A stretch of 64,000 nt of DNA from Arthrobacter sp. MYb213 (GCF_002979915.1 NZ_PCQA01000003.1:310001-374000), one strand, 5' to 3'. Positions 33,697 through 42,609 are shown, counted from the first letter of the stretch. Notes: generated from the sequence alone by a model not told the origin. Program-made: numbers and translations.

Positions 33697-34068
33697 TTAG
33701 CTTTTGACTGCCAGCACCGGACAGCCAGCCTCGATCAAAATGCGCTGGGCGATGCTTCCCATCAGTAGTTTTCCCACTCGTGAGCGTTTGCGTAGCCCTA
33801 AGACGATCATCGAAACTTCGTGTTCCTGTTCGGCTTGAAGCACGAAGTCGGCGCCGTCATGAACCATCGGGTTCGGTGGCAAGATCTGAACTGGCACACC
33901 GAAATCCATCAAGGTGTTTAGGTCTATACCTAGCTGATCTTCGGTCACCTGTCCTTTTTCAAGATTGGCGACCAACAACGAATCCTGTGACTTATGTGCC
34001 TCGGCTAATCCGCGGCGTATGGCAGCGCGCCCCGACTCGGTGTCGCTATAACAAGCCAAGATGGCCAT
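33697..34068 (-). CDS. Universal stress protein (UspA) family protein
   Basis: A 123-residue single-domain UspA protein. The C-terminal motif GLRKRSRVGKLLMGSIAQRI is the glycine-rich nucleotide-binding loop of the ATP-binding subgroup. It is 27 bases downstream of the TctA-TctB gene on the same strand and ends at a strong terminator. UspA genes are often found with TctABC and other secondary transporters, where they may modulate transport; that role is inference here. Confidence 0.92.
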   Translation of the reverse strand: MAILACYSDTESGRAAIRRGLAEAHKSQDSLLVANLEKGQVTEDQLGIDLNTLMDFGVPVQILPPNPMVHDGADFVLQAEQEHEVSMIVLGLRKRSRVGKLLMGSIAQRILIEAGCPVLAVKS

Positions 34069-34095
34069 GTGCTTCTCCTTTTCGAATGGTGTGGA

Positions 34096-36267
34096 CTACA
34101 ACCACGAGGTCAAGATCCCCTGGGGGAGATCGATAGGTAGCAATGATGGCAGTGCCAGCATCAGGATAAAGAAGACAAGGGTGTAGATGATTGTCGTCTT
34201 AATTTTTGCCCTAGCTACCAGTAACAAGAACGCCGGGATGAAGATTGATATCGCTGCCAGGTAGCCGATAAGTCCGGTCAGCAACAAGAAGCCGGCCATC
34301 CAGGCGAAGGTACGGAATGCGAAGGACGCATCTTGGGTCCAACCTGCGCCCCAACCAAACTTACCGGTCTTTGGCAGGTCACCGGACTGAATTCCACCCG
34401 GACCAGCCGGCTTCAACTGAGCTGGGCTGCCGGCAGCCACTGACCCGGAAGGGCTTTGCGCGGTGCCGCTGGTGGCATGCGTCGAAGCCAGCTGGAGGCT
34501 TTGACCTGGTGCGGTCGCGTAAGCGCTCGCGTTCACATTGACTCGGCGCAGTGAGGCCAGAGAAATCTTTCGTAAGCTCAGCTCCTGCAGTATCAACACC
34601 ACTGCCATGATCACTCCGATCCAACCGACAAGTTGCGGTACCAATCGAGCGTCAGGGGAGTAACCGGCCGACATGACCAGGGTGCTGGTGAAGATCACCA
34701 GTAGCACGGCGGCGGTCACCAAGGACCAGACCGAGTTCTTTAGTGGTGCTTCTGGATCAGGAGCACTCTCAGACTTTGGATCATCATCAGCGTTCAACTT
34801 ACGGCGAGCACGTACCCACTTGAAGACGTTCCAAAGAATTGGAAGGAGAAGAATCGCGATGAACACCATGGTGCCCGGACGTAGCATCCATTCGAAACCT
34901 TCGTACAGGCTATCGGTGAGGAAGTAGTAGCGTTCCAGCGGGATGGCCAGCACAAAGCCGATGAGGAATGGTGCGCGAGGGAAACCGGTGGACTTCAACA
35001 GCCAGCCTGCAACACCGAGGAGCAACATGACCCACAGGTCACCGATCTGGCCACCGTCCTGGAAGGAACCTAGCAACATGACAACTACCAAGCCGGCAGC
35101 CAAAATGGCGAAGGGAACCTTGGTCAGTGAAGAGAGCGGACGCACGGTCAAGAAGCAGAACAGTGCACCCAATACCGAGGCAATCGCGAAGGACCAGATG
35201 ATCAAGTACATCAGGTCTAGGTGTTCGTTGATAATACTTGGACCGGGCTGAATGCCATAGGTCAGCAGCATGCCAAGAAGCATTGCTGAAGGTACGCCGC
35301 CTGGGATGCCGAACAGGAAGGTAGGGATCAGGTCGCCGGCTTCCACCGAGTTATTTGCGCTTTCCGGTCCGACGATTCCGCGAGGGTCGCCCTTACCGAA
35401 CTGAGTCTTATCTTTGGCGGTAGCAACTGCCTGACCATAGGCCAACCAGGTGCCTGCGGTAGCGCCGACGCCGGGAAGAATACCGGCCCAGATACCAATG
35501 AGACCGCCGCGTAGTACCTGGCTCCAGTGTGTGAGCCATTCACGGATACCTTCACCCCATCCGCCGTCAACCTTCACCTGCGTCTTATCGCCGCGGCGCT
35601 GGCTTGCACGAGAAGCGATTTCAGCGAGACCGAAGACGCCCAAGGCTACCGCGACTAGGGACAAACCATCACCTAAGAAGAGTGATCCGAAGGTGAAGCG
35701 TTCTTCGGCGGTGGTAGGTGAGGTGCCAATCATGCCGACCATCAAACCAAGTACGCCTGCGGTCAGTCCCTTGATGACATTTCCTCGGGAGAGAACCGCT
35801 GCCAAGGCCACACCGAGCACGGTGAGCATGAATAGCTCTGGGCTGGCGAACGACAGGACCAGTGGACGAGCCAAAGGAATGGCTAGGGTCAGGCCGATGG
35901 CGCCAATGACGCCGCCTGCCATAGAGGAGAGGAAAGCCAGGCTCAAGGCCCGTTTAGCCTGTCCCTTTTTAGCCATGGAATACCCGTCAAGCATGGTGAC
36001 CGACGCCGAGGCAGAACCCGGGGCGCCTAGCAATACCGCAGAGACGGTATCCGAGGTGTGCACTACGGCAAGGGCGCCGATGAGCATTGCCAGCGCGGGG
36101 GCTGGTTCCATGCCGAAGGTAATCGGCAACAAGATGGCTACGGCGGCGGTGCCGCCTAGGCCAGGAATGAGTCCCATGACCAGGCCGGCAACTACACCTA
36201 CCAGCAGCATCAGCAGCAAGGCAGGATCCGTCAGCGAAACCAATGCGGTCATTGCAGAATCTAACAT
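34096..36267 (-). CDS. TctA-TctB fusion, membrane component of a tripartite tricarboxylate transporter
   Basis: A 723-residue polytopic membrane protein. Residues 1 to about 495 are TctA: GLIPGLGGTAAVAILLPITF, LLGAPGSASASVTMLDGYSM and many transmembrane segments. Residues about 510-723 hold four hydrophobic segments of a TctB domain, interrupted by a roughly 60-residue Ala/Ser/Pro/Gly-rich cytoplasmic-type insert. TctA and TctB are normally separate (about 500 and 150 residues). AAGGAGCG precedes the ATG, ten bases after the PrpF-TctC gene. The transporter imports carboxylates driven by an ion gradient, with substrate delivered by TctC. Confidence 0.9.
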   Translation of the reverse strand: MLDSAMTALVSLTDPALLLMLLVGVVAGLVMGLIPGLGGTAAVAILLPITFGMEPAPALAMLIGALAVVHTSDTVSAVLLGAPGSASASVTMLDGYSMAKKGQAKRALSLAFLSSMAGGVIGAIGLTLAIPLARPLVLSFASPELFMLTVLGVALAAVLSRGNVIKGLTAGVLGLMVGMIGTSPTTAEERFTFGSLFLGDGLSLVAVALGVFGLAEIASRASQRRGDKTQVKVDGGWGEGIREWLTHWSQVLRGGLIGIWAGILPGVGATAGTWLAYGQAVATAKDKTQFGKGDPRGIVGPESANNSVEAGDLIPTFLFGIPGGVPSAMLLGMLLTYGIQPGPSIINEHLDLMYLIIWSFAIASVLGALFCFLTVRPLSSLTKVPFAILAAGLVVVMLLGSFQDGGQIGDLWVMLLLGVAGWLLKSTGFPRAPFLIGFVLAIPLERYYFLTDSLYEGFEWMLRPGTMVFIAILLLPILWNVFKWVRARRKLNADDDPKSESAPDPEAPLKNSVWSLVTAAVLLVIFTSTLVMSAGYSPDARLVPQLVGWIGVIMAVVLILQELSLRKISLASLRRVNVNASAYATAPGQSLQLASTHATSGTAQSPSGSVAAGSPAQLKPAGPGGIQSGDLPKTGKFGWGAGWTQDASFAFRTFAWMAGFLLLTGLIGYLAAISIFIPAFLLLVARAKIKTTIIYTLVFFILMLALPSLLPIDLPQGILTSWL

Positions 36268-36277
36268 TGTTCGCTCC

Positions 36278-38599
36278 TTAGTGAATTTCTATTTCGTAGG
36301 AGTCCTTGAGCAAGTTGGTGACGTAGCTCTTGGTCTCCTCACTGACGGTGTAGGCTTCCTTAACTCGCTCTGCGAGCTGGTCATCGGCAACGATCGGGTA
36401 ACCGCCAAGGATGTCTTCGGCGCGATCGTTGAACTCTTTATTCTCCGAAAGCTCATGGGCCGATTCGCGTAAGAGGTCAATGGATTCGGCCGGTGCATCG
36501 TGTGGAGCCCACAAACCCTTTTGGTAGGTGTAGGTCAACCCGAGCAGCGTGCGGTAGGCCTCAAGTTTTTCGCCTTCTGGTGCTTGTCCATGAATTTTTT
36601 CGTAGGCTTCCACCACGGTCGGAACATCGGGGAAGTTTGGGTCCCGAACAATTTCGCCCTTGTCATTGAGCTGACCAAAAGACATCAATACTTTCGCCGA
36701 ACCATCTTCTGCAATCGGACGGACTGCCGAGTCATAGGAGGAGGTGGTGGTGTAGTCGATATCTACCTCTCCTCGCTGCAGCGCCAGGTTGACTGGTCCG
36801 CGACCTTCAAAGCCGAAGGTGGAAGAAATGTCGGCGTCCAACAGATCAAAGGCGACCAAGGTGGTTAGATCCAAGCCGGTGGCGGCAATGCCGCCAAAGA
36901 CTAGTGGCTTGTCGCGGTCCACCAGATCTTTGACACTGTTGATCCCTGCATCGGTGCGTCCGTAGATGACCCCGCCGGTGCCGTTGACCATAATTGGTTC
37001 GAGTTTGTCGAAGGAGTAACGCACCACGTCACGTCCCAAGACCCAGGGCACCACCGTGGTGGCGGTGCTGACCAGCAGCTCGGTCCCGTTATCGTTGGCC
37101 GAGCTGGCAAAACGATTACTTCCGGTAATTCCTTCGCCGCCGGACTCGTTGACCGGGGCGAACCCCGGCACTCCGGGGATCTCGTGGATGAGTTCTTGAC
37201 CGATGAAACGAGCCCAGGTGTCGGTGCCGCCGCCTTCGGCTAGCGGGATGACTACTTCGAGTGTTTCTCCGGCGTAGTCGCCATCGGTGGTAGTGGCAGG
37301 AGGATTGAGCAAGCCACCTCCGAGCAGGGTAGCTCCGAGACCCAGTGCTGCGAAAATTGCGACGGAGGCGAAGACCGTACGGCGCTTATGTGGTGCCGGA
37401 TCGGGTTGCTCTGCGTCATCCACTTCGGTGATCAGCGGTTCATCAAATTCTACGAGATCAGAATTTAGCTGCATGCTTGCAGGTACCGATTCGCTGCCTT
37501 CTACTGGGTCAAAGCTCAGTGTTGCCTGTGCCAGCAGCCGCGCGGTCCGCGTGGTGCCAACCACCTCGTCGCCAGCGATGTCCCGATGCCAGGTTTCGAT
37601 GACTCCGGCCGGTGATTGGAGGCGTAGCTTCTCGGTGATGGGTTTGGTCAAGAGCGCGTCGATGACCGAGCCCTCGGTTCGAGCCGCAAGGGTCAAGCCG
37701 ACGCTGCCGGTGATTGCTAACGCCGGGTGCGGTGCACCCATGGAGAGCATCATGACGTTGAAGTCGCAGTCTGAATTTGCTTCGCTCGCGGTGACGATGG
37801 CGAGCTTAGGGATAGCCCGTTGCGCCGATTGTGCATCGGTGGCCAAACCCATGGCTACGGCTCCGGCACGGCGAATTTGATCTAGCCGGTCAAGCTCGGT
37901 CAGTGATTCGGTGGGCCACGAGGCGAAGTCCAGGTTGTTCAACTGTGCGTCGGTGGCGTTGATGATGACCAGTGGAGCGCCGGCATCTAGCAAGGCGGCG
38001 GTGACCGTCTGGGCGGTCTCATCCTGCGAGGATCCGATGCTGAGCGTGGTTCGTGGCTCACCGGTGGGTAGTAGTTTGCCGGTAGTTCCGCCAGCGGGGT
38101 TCACAAAGCCAATTTCTACCGCTTCGCCGGGGAAGGGTACGCCTGGGATGTAGGTGTTTGCTGGTAGGTCGGTTGCCGGTGCGGCAATTCGTTCGTGTAG
38201 CACCTGTCCGGTGTTGGTATTGCGGATGTTTACCGAGACTTCGCCGTTAACTGCACTAACCCAGCCTTGGTCAAGTGCGTAGGGCGCGATGACCGCAGAG
38301 CAGTTTCCGCAGTTACTGCCCCAATCGACCACTGCCTGTTCGATACCAACCTGCGCAAAGGTGTAATCAACGTCGATTCCAGGTTCATTGCTTGGGCTGA
38401 GGATGACGGCCTTGCTGGTCGTGGAGCTTCCACCACCTACGCCGTCGATTTGGCGTGGGTCGGGAGAGCCGAAGAGCCGTAGAAGCACCTCGTCAACGGT
38501 AAAGCCTGGGATCTGGAGCGCGCTCCGCTCGAACACCCAGCATTTGCTGGTTCCCCCACGCATCCAGGTTGCCTTAACTATTCGTTTAATTGGACTCAC
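36278..38599 (-). CDS. PrpF-family isomerase fused through one transmembrane helix to a TctC substrate-binding domain
   Basis: A 773-residue two-domain protein in one uninterrupted frame. Residues 1 to about 365 are a PrpF (aconitate isomerase/DUF453) domain: WMRGGTSKC at the N-terminus, the conserved Lys in TSKAVIL (K63) and Cys in SNCGNCS (C97). An acidic linker (366-403) leads to HKRR and one hydrophobic helix (about 408-430), then a TctC domain (445-773; VVIPLAEGGGTDTWARFIG). The positive-inside rule puts PrpF in the cytoplasm and TctC outside. There is no lipobox Cys. Relatives of PrpF isomerise aconitate, 2-methylaconitate, methylitaconate or oxalomesaconate, so an unsaturated di- or tricarboxylate is the probable transported substrate (inference). 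Start GTG 38599, weak ribosome-binding site. Confidence 0.9.
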   Translation of the reverse strand: MSPIKRIVKATWMRGGTSKCWVFERSALQIPGFTVDEVLLRLFGSPDPRQIDGVGGGSSTTSKAVILSPSNEPGIDVDYTFAQVGIEQAVVDWGSNCGNCSAVIAPYALDQGWVSAVNGEVSVNIRNTNTGQVLHERIAAPATDLPANTYIPGVPFPGEAVEIGFVNPAGGTTGKLLPTGEPRTTLSIGSSQDETAQTVTAALLDAGAPLVIINATDAQLNNLDFASWPTESLTELDRLDQIRRAGAVAMGLATDAQSAQRAIPKLAIVTASEANSDCDFNVMMLSMGAPHPALAITGSVGLTLAARTEGSVIDALLTKPITEKLRLQSPAGVIETWHRDIAGDEVVGTTRTARLLAQATLSFDPVEGSESVPASMQLNSDLVEFDEPLITEVDDAEQPDPAPHKRRTVFASVAIFAALGLGATLLGGGLLNPPATTTDGDYAGETLEVVIPLAEGGGTDTWARFIGQELIHEIPGVPGFAPVNESGGEGITGSNRFASSANDNGTELLVSTATTVVPWVLGRDVVRYSFDKLEPIMVNGTGGVIYGRTDAGINSVKDLVDRDKPLVFGGIAATGLDLTTLVAFDLLDADISSTFGFEGRGPVNLALQRGEVDIDYTTTSSYDSAVRPIAEDGSAKVLMSFGQLNDKGEIVRDPNFPDVPTVVEAYEKIHGQAPEGEKLEAYRTLLGLTYTYQKGLWAPHDAPAESIDLLRESAHELSENKEFNDRAEDILGGYPIVADDQLAERVKEAYTVSEETKSYVTNLLKDSYEIEIH

Positions 38600-38712
38600 C
38601 TAATCTATCGAGATCATCATGCCGACACTATTTGTGACGCGAGGCACGTTTCCTATGTCTCGATAATCCAGCAACTGAGACTGTAATAGTAGTTACCAAT
38701 ATTGAATTAGGG

Positions 38713-38727
38713 TGAAGTGATACTTCA
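38713..38727. promoter_or_regulatory. Perfect inverted repeat, candidate LysR operator
   Basis: TGAAGT-GAT-ACTTCA lies in the 271-bp region between the divergent PrpF-TctC and LysR genes. The size and placement suit a LysR-type box; the rest of the interval is AT-rich and holds no gene. Confidence 0.6.
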
Positions 38728-38870
38728 TTTGTTGCATTTTCTAGGGTGGTAGTCGGTGTATTTGTGGAATTCTCCGGCACCGCAGGTGCGAAATTTAGGA
38801 AAATACCACCGAGTATCCAGTAAATGTTCTAGTTATGGAGTACCTTGAAGTATTGCTACAAGGAGATCAC

Positions 38871-39776
38871 GTGCTTGATGTTAAAAGATTGCAAATCTTA
38901 CTCGCAGTAGTCGAAGGCGGCTCGGTGACAGCCGCGGCAGATGAGCTTTTTTATACGCCTTCGGGTGTTTCGCAGCAGTTGCGCAAACTTGAAGAAGAAG
39001 TTGGGCAGCCACTGTTGCAACGTCATGCGCGTGGCATGATTCCCACCGATGCCGGACATGTGCTGGCCAATCACGCGCGGAGTATCCTGCAGCAAATGGA
39101 TGCAGCGGTAGCGGACCTTGGTCAGCTCGCCGGGCTGAATAGCGGGAGCCTGAGTCTTGGCACATTCCCCACCCTGGGTAGCTCGTTTATGCCATTGGTC
39201 ATCAGTCGATTCCGCAAAATGTATCCATCAATCAAACTTGATGTCCGCAGTACCCGGCTTCAAGAGCTCATGGCTTTACTCTCCAAGGGGGAGATCTCCC
39301 TAGGGCTGCTCTGGGAGTATGAATGGCTGCGATTGAACCGCAAAGATTTTGAACTAACCACCTTATTTACCGAACCGACGGTACTGGTGGTCGGGGTGGA
39401 ACATCCGTTAGCTCAGCGGGAGGAGGTTGATATGGCCGATACCGCTCGCGAACAATGGATCGTTCGAGCTAACGAGCACCCAGTGGCAGAGCTCTTGGAA
39501 AGGACCTGCAACTCCGCAGGCTTCTCGCCGAAAATTTCTTTTCAGGCCAATGACTATCAGGAGGCCCAAGCGATGGTCTCGGTAGGGCTAGGTATTGCCT
39601 TGGCGCCGAAATCTGCGGTGATGAATCATCATCCGGGCGTGAAGGTGTTATCCCTCGGGCAAGGTGCTGCCTCGCGAAGTGTAGTCCTCGCGCAACGCCG
39701 GGATCGTGTGCGCGCTCCGGCAGAAAATGCCTTTCAGTCGCTGCTGGTGGAAATGGGCCAAACTTGGATCCGATAA
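38871..39776 (+). CDS. LysR-family regulator of the tricarboxylate transporter
   Basis: A 301-residue LTTR. The GTG at 38871 has AAGGAG six bases upstream and directly precedes the winged helix (LDVKRLQILLAVVEGGSVTA, then the recognition helix SGVSQQLRKLEE). The C-terminal effector domain follows. It is divergent from the PrpF-TctC/TctAB/UspA operon, the usual arrangement for an LTTR and its target, so it probably activates the transporter in response to the carboxylate. Confidence 0.92.
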   Translation: MLDVKRLQILLAVVEGGSVTAAADELFYTPSGVSQQLRKLEEEVGQPLLQRHARGMIPTDAGHVLANHARSILQQMDAAVADLGQLAGLNSGSLSLGTFPTLGSSFMPLVISRFRKMYPSIKLDVRSTRLQELMALLSKGEISLGLLWEYEWLRLNRKDFELTTLFTEPTVLVVGVEHPLAQREEVDMADTAREQWIVRANEHPVAELLERTCNSAGFSPKISFQANDYQEAQAMVSVGLGIALAPKSAVMNHHPGVKVLSLGQGAASRSVVLAQRRDRVRAPAENAFQSLLVEMGQTWIR

Positions 39777-39799
39777 GCAAAAGTGCCCAAGTGCCCAAG

Positions 39800-40348
39800 C
39801 TAGGTCTGCGCCGGGTAGCGGACCATGGCGGACTCGTCGATGACGGCACCCGCGCTGAGTTGCGCGTCAACAGTTTTGCCTGGACCCATAATGTGCAGCA
39901 CCTGGAGCTGATGAGCGATCAGATGATCTGAGATGATTCTGCGGTGACAGCGCCACCACACTGCTTCGGAACACATCACCGCGGTGTGCTGCGCGGATGC
40001 TGCGTCGCGTAACTCGGCTAAGGCCTCGGTGAATTCTTGGGATAACGCGTGATCTGCGTAGTTATGAAAACTTCGATTTTCCCACCATGCGTTGGTCTCA
40101 AAAGGAATTTCCTTGCCTACCGTGCGCCGGCCATCCAGTGGTTCCAATTTCCACAGCTTGATGCCGATTGCGTCCAGAGATTCAGCCAAGGCATCGGAAT
40201 TAAAATGTGGAAACTTATCCGAGCCTGCCAGTTTCCTAACGTCCAGAACCTGTGTGATTGAATTTTCTTTCAGCAGGTCTGTGAACTCTTCCAGTGTCCG
40301 GTTCGAGTGCCCAATGGTCCAGATGCGTGCTGTGTTCAGGTCGCTCAT
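39800..40348 (-). CDS. DUF488 family protein
   Basis: A 182-residue DUF488 protein with the N-terminal IWTIGHSNRTLEEF and the DVRKL segment typical of the family, plus a Cys in CSEAVWWRCHRRIISDHL. Function is unknown; family members are small cytosolic proteins. It is translationally coupled (ATGA overlap) to the TUDOR-like gene upstream. Confidence 0.9.
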   Translation of the reverse strand: MSDLNTARIWTIGHSNRTLEEFTDLLKENSITQVLDVRKLAGSDKFPHFNSDALAESLDAIGIKLWKLEPLDGRRTVGKEIPFETNAWWENRSFHNYADHALSQEFTEALAELRDAASAQHTAVMCSEAVWWRCHRRIISDHLIAHQLQVLHIMGPGKTVDAQLSAGAVIDESAMVRYPAQT

Positions 40349-40563
40349 TGATCTTTCAGCAACTTCAGCGCGCCGCCCTTATGCGCGGCCACGTGGTCAG
40401 TCTTGTCGCTTTTGATTTCATACTGTGGGTCATCTTTTGACGCCCGATGGGTATGACCTTTGTAGTCAAAGTCGGAAGTGTGCACCTTGGTGATCTTGCC
40501 GGATACCCTGCCTGCCTCGGAATTCCACGAGACGTGATCACCTTTCGAAAATGCTTGCGTCAT
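40345..40563 (-). CDS. Small hypervirulence-associated TUDOR-like (DUF2945) protein
   Basis: A 72-residue protein: FSKGDHVSWNSEAGRVSGKI, followed by KGHTHRASKDDPQYEIKS and HKGGALKLL. This is the DUF2945 pattern of a small beta-barrel. The ATG at 40563 has AAGGAG upstream, so the 11 upstream codons are excluded. It overlaps DUF488 by four bases; the two are often seen together in actinobacteria. Its partner or nucleic-acid target is unknown. Confidence 0.88.
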   Translation of the reverse strand: MTQAFSKGDHVSWNSEAGRVSGKITKVHTSDFDYKGHTHRASKDDPQYEIKSDKTDHVAAHKGGALKLLKDQ

Positions 40564-40710
40564 GCTGGCTCCTTGCGTTTTTCTCCATTCAAGCACCTGT
40601 GTCTGGTGCTGTCACCATGTGGTGTGCCAGTTTCCCGGCCAGCCGGAGGGGTAGTCGAAGTTAAAAACCCTTGACCTGTGATCGGTATCTGTTTTAGGCT
40701 TCAAAGTATT

Positions 40711-40722
40711 CTGATATACCAG
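40711..40722. promoter_or_regulatory. CTGATATACCAG, candidate GntR site upstream of the cyclohydrolase-folD operon
   Basis: One mismatch from the palindrome CTGATATATCAG seen at other C1 genes in the window. It lies about 136 bp before the TTG start at 40858, within a 294-bp gap that holds no other recognisable gene. Confidence 0.5.
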
Positions 40723-40857
40723 TCGGATATTAACAAAATCTAAGGTGCATATGCCGGCGCGTTAGATCTCGCTACTGAGTATCTGCGCCTGCATTGCCCT
40801 GACAGCACTGCAAACCAAATCAGCATCTGCGCCTCATCCGGCCCGAAGGGGACCTCA

Positions 40858-41472
40858 TTGATTTCCAGCGAAACAGTCACCAGCTACCTCGAGCGACTGG
40901 CGTCCAAGGCGCCAACTCCGGGAGGTGGTGCGGCCGCGGCCATGCAGGTTGCTCAGGGTGCGGCCCTGGTATCCATGGTGGCCGAATTTACTGCCGGCCC
41001 ACGTTTTCGCGACGTTGAGGCGGAAGCCGAGCAAATCGCTAAGCGTGCTCGCATTCTGATGCGCTCTGCACTGTATGCCGCGCAGGAGGACGAACGTTGC
41101 TTCGGACAGCTGAGCAGTGCTTATCGAATGCCTAAAGATCAAACGGTGCAACGTTCGGCGGCAATTCAAGAAGCAACCGTGATAGCCAGTGAGCCATTGG
41201 TGAGTACCGTGGAAATCTCGACCGTCGTCGTGACGCTCGCTCAACGTTTATTAGCTATTGGTAATCCGTCGGTGCTTAGCGACGTGGCAGCCGCTGCGGA
41301 AGCGGCCCGCGCAGCAACGCGTACCGCGGTAATAACCCTAGAAATGAATATCGCTGCACTCCACGAGCAGAAGCATCGCGACCGGCTAAGCGACACCGTC
41401 AAGCAAGCAATGACAGCCATCGCCGAAGCAGAACAGCTCAGCGATCAGGTTCGTGCGGCGGTCACCGTATGA
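40858..41472 (+). CDS. Cyclodeaminase/cyclohydrolase family protein (FTCD C-terminal domain, FchA-like)
   Basis: A 204-residue all-helical protein of the formiminotransferase-cyclodeaminase C-terminal family. PTPGGGAAAAMQVAQGAALVSM near the N-terminus and NPSVLSDVAAAAEAARAAT with EMNIAAL near the C-terminus are the folate-site motifs. Stand-alone members such as Fch/FchA hydrolyse 5,10-methenyl-THF to 10-formyl-THF. It starts at TTG 40858 with AAGGGG upstream and overlaps folD by four bases. As the adjacent FolD lacks its key Lys, this protein is the probable cyclohydrolase of the pair. Confidence 0.88.
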   Translation: MISSETVTSYLERLASKAPTPGGGAAAAMQVAQGAALVSMVAEFTAGPRFRDVEAEAEQIAKRARILMRSALYAAQEDERCFGQLSSAYRMPKDQTVQRSAAIQEATVIASEPLVSTVEISTVVVTLAQRLLAIGNPSVLSDVAAAAEAARAATRTAVITLEMNIAALHEQKHRDRLSDTVKQAMTAIAEAEQLSDQVRAAVTV

Positions 41473-42356
41473 GCGCGCGCCTATTGCTCGGTGAACCCGT
41501 AGCCGAAAAAGTTCGCCAGCGAATCGGTGGCCTCGTCACGCAACTAGCCGCTGAGCACATCACGCCCAAAGTTGCTGTCATCGTAGCTACGGATAACGAA
41601 GCCACCAAGTGGTATGTCGGTTCGATCGCTCGGGCTGCGGCAAAGCTCTCGGTGGCCTGTGAAGTGTTTGATCTCGGAGAAGCTACCGAGGAGTTTATCG
41701 CCGAAACAATCAAGACACTGAATGCCGACGAGCTAATACATGGCATCATCTTGCAAACCCCGCTTCCACAGGGAGTTGACGTCTCATCGCTGGTTAAGCT
41801 GATAGACCCCGCCAAAGATATTGACGGAGCAAACCCAGTTAGTCTTGGCCGCCTCAGTGTTGGACAAGATGCCTTCGCTCCGGCCACCGCGCGGTCGGTG
41901 ATAGAAATCCTTGAGCACTATCGGATCGCGTTGTCCGGAAAACATGTGGCGGTGATAGGTCGCTCCGCGGTGGTTGGCAAACCACTAGCGCAGCTCCTGT
42001 TGCAGCGTGACGCGACGGTCACGATCTGTCATTCGCGCACCGTTAACTTAGCTGAACATACCCGGCGGGCCGCGGTGTGCGTGGTAGCCGCTGGACAGCC
42101 ACATCTACTCGCATCCAACGAGGTGACGGCGCACTCGGTGGTGATAGACGTAGGAACTCACGTGACCGAATCCGGTGAGCTCACCGGGGATGTGCAGAGT
42201 GACTCGGTGCAGCCGTTGGTCGCGGCATTGAGCCCGGTGCCTGGGGGAGTGGGCACGGTGACTACTGCCCTGCTGCTTTTGCACACGGTTCAAGCGGCTA
42301 CCAATTTCCTTGAACGTAGTCGTCGAGAGGAGTGGCAGATGAGCGCAGGCCGGTAG
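41469..42356 (+). CDS. folD: FolD-like methylenetetrahydrofolate dehydrogenase lacking the catalytic Lys
   Basis: A 295-residue FolD-family protein: folate-site region WYVGSI (49-53), GIILQTPLP (Gln96), DIDGANP (117-122), Rossmann GRSAVVGKPLAQLLLQ and the C-terminal PVPGGVGTVT. Bifunctional FolD has YVxxK, where Lys acts in cyclohydrolase (and assists dehydrogenase) chemistry. Here that residue is Ile53, and the usual FHP and CTP motifs are also altered (ANP, ATA). It probably oxidises 5,10-methylene-THF to methenyl-THF and leaves hydrolysis to the overlapping upstream cyclohydrolase. The substrate C1 unit would come from dimethylglycine and sarcosine oxidation. Confidence 0.9.
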   Translation: MSARLLLGEPVAEKVRQRIGGLVTQLAAEHITPKVAVIVATDNEATKWYVGSIARAAAKLSVACEVFDLGEATEEFIAETIKTLNADELIHGIILQTPLPQGVDVSSLVKLIDPAKDIDGANPVSLGRLSVGQDAFAPATARSVIEILEHYRIALSGKHVAVIGRSAVVGKPLAQLLLQRDATVTICHSRTVNLAEHTRRAAVCVVAAGQPHLLASNEVTAHSVVIDVGTHVTESGELTGDVQSDSVQPLVAALSPVPGGVGTVTTALLLLHTVQAATNFLERSRREEWQMSAGR

Positions 42357-42609
42357 TTGTCAGGCCGCCAACTTGACGTGTTTGTTGGGCAATCCAGCCC
42401 GCAGACGCGCAGAAGGAACGCGGAAACTGCAAGTACCTGGTGGACCCATAACTGACACCACGCACGGGCCAAGATCCTTGGTGGAATCGCTGGCCGTCGC
42501 TGCGTAGGTTGTTCGCCGCCGTATCATCGCAAGGAAGGTCGATGGTGCGGCGGTGCTGTGTGTTCTGCTAAATCAGAAAATCTTCAGATGGGACCTCGGA
42601 AAGGGTCCG

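Noticed and set aside
35450-36472. 340-codon open frame on the plus strand antisense to TctA-TctB
   Set aside because: The translation is a low-complexity Pro/Ser/Ala/Thr-rich shadow of the membrane protein gene, without a ribosome-binding site.
42357-42609. Possible gene remnant between folD and the TetR gene
   Set aside because: No frame gives a recognisable domain or a start with a ribosome-binding site, and there are no terminal repeats of a mobile element.
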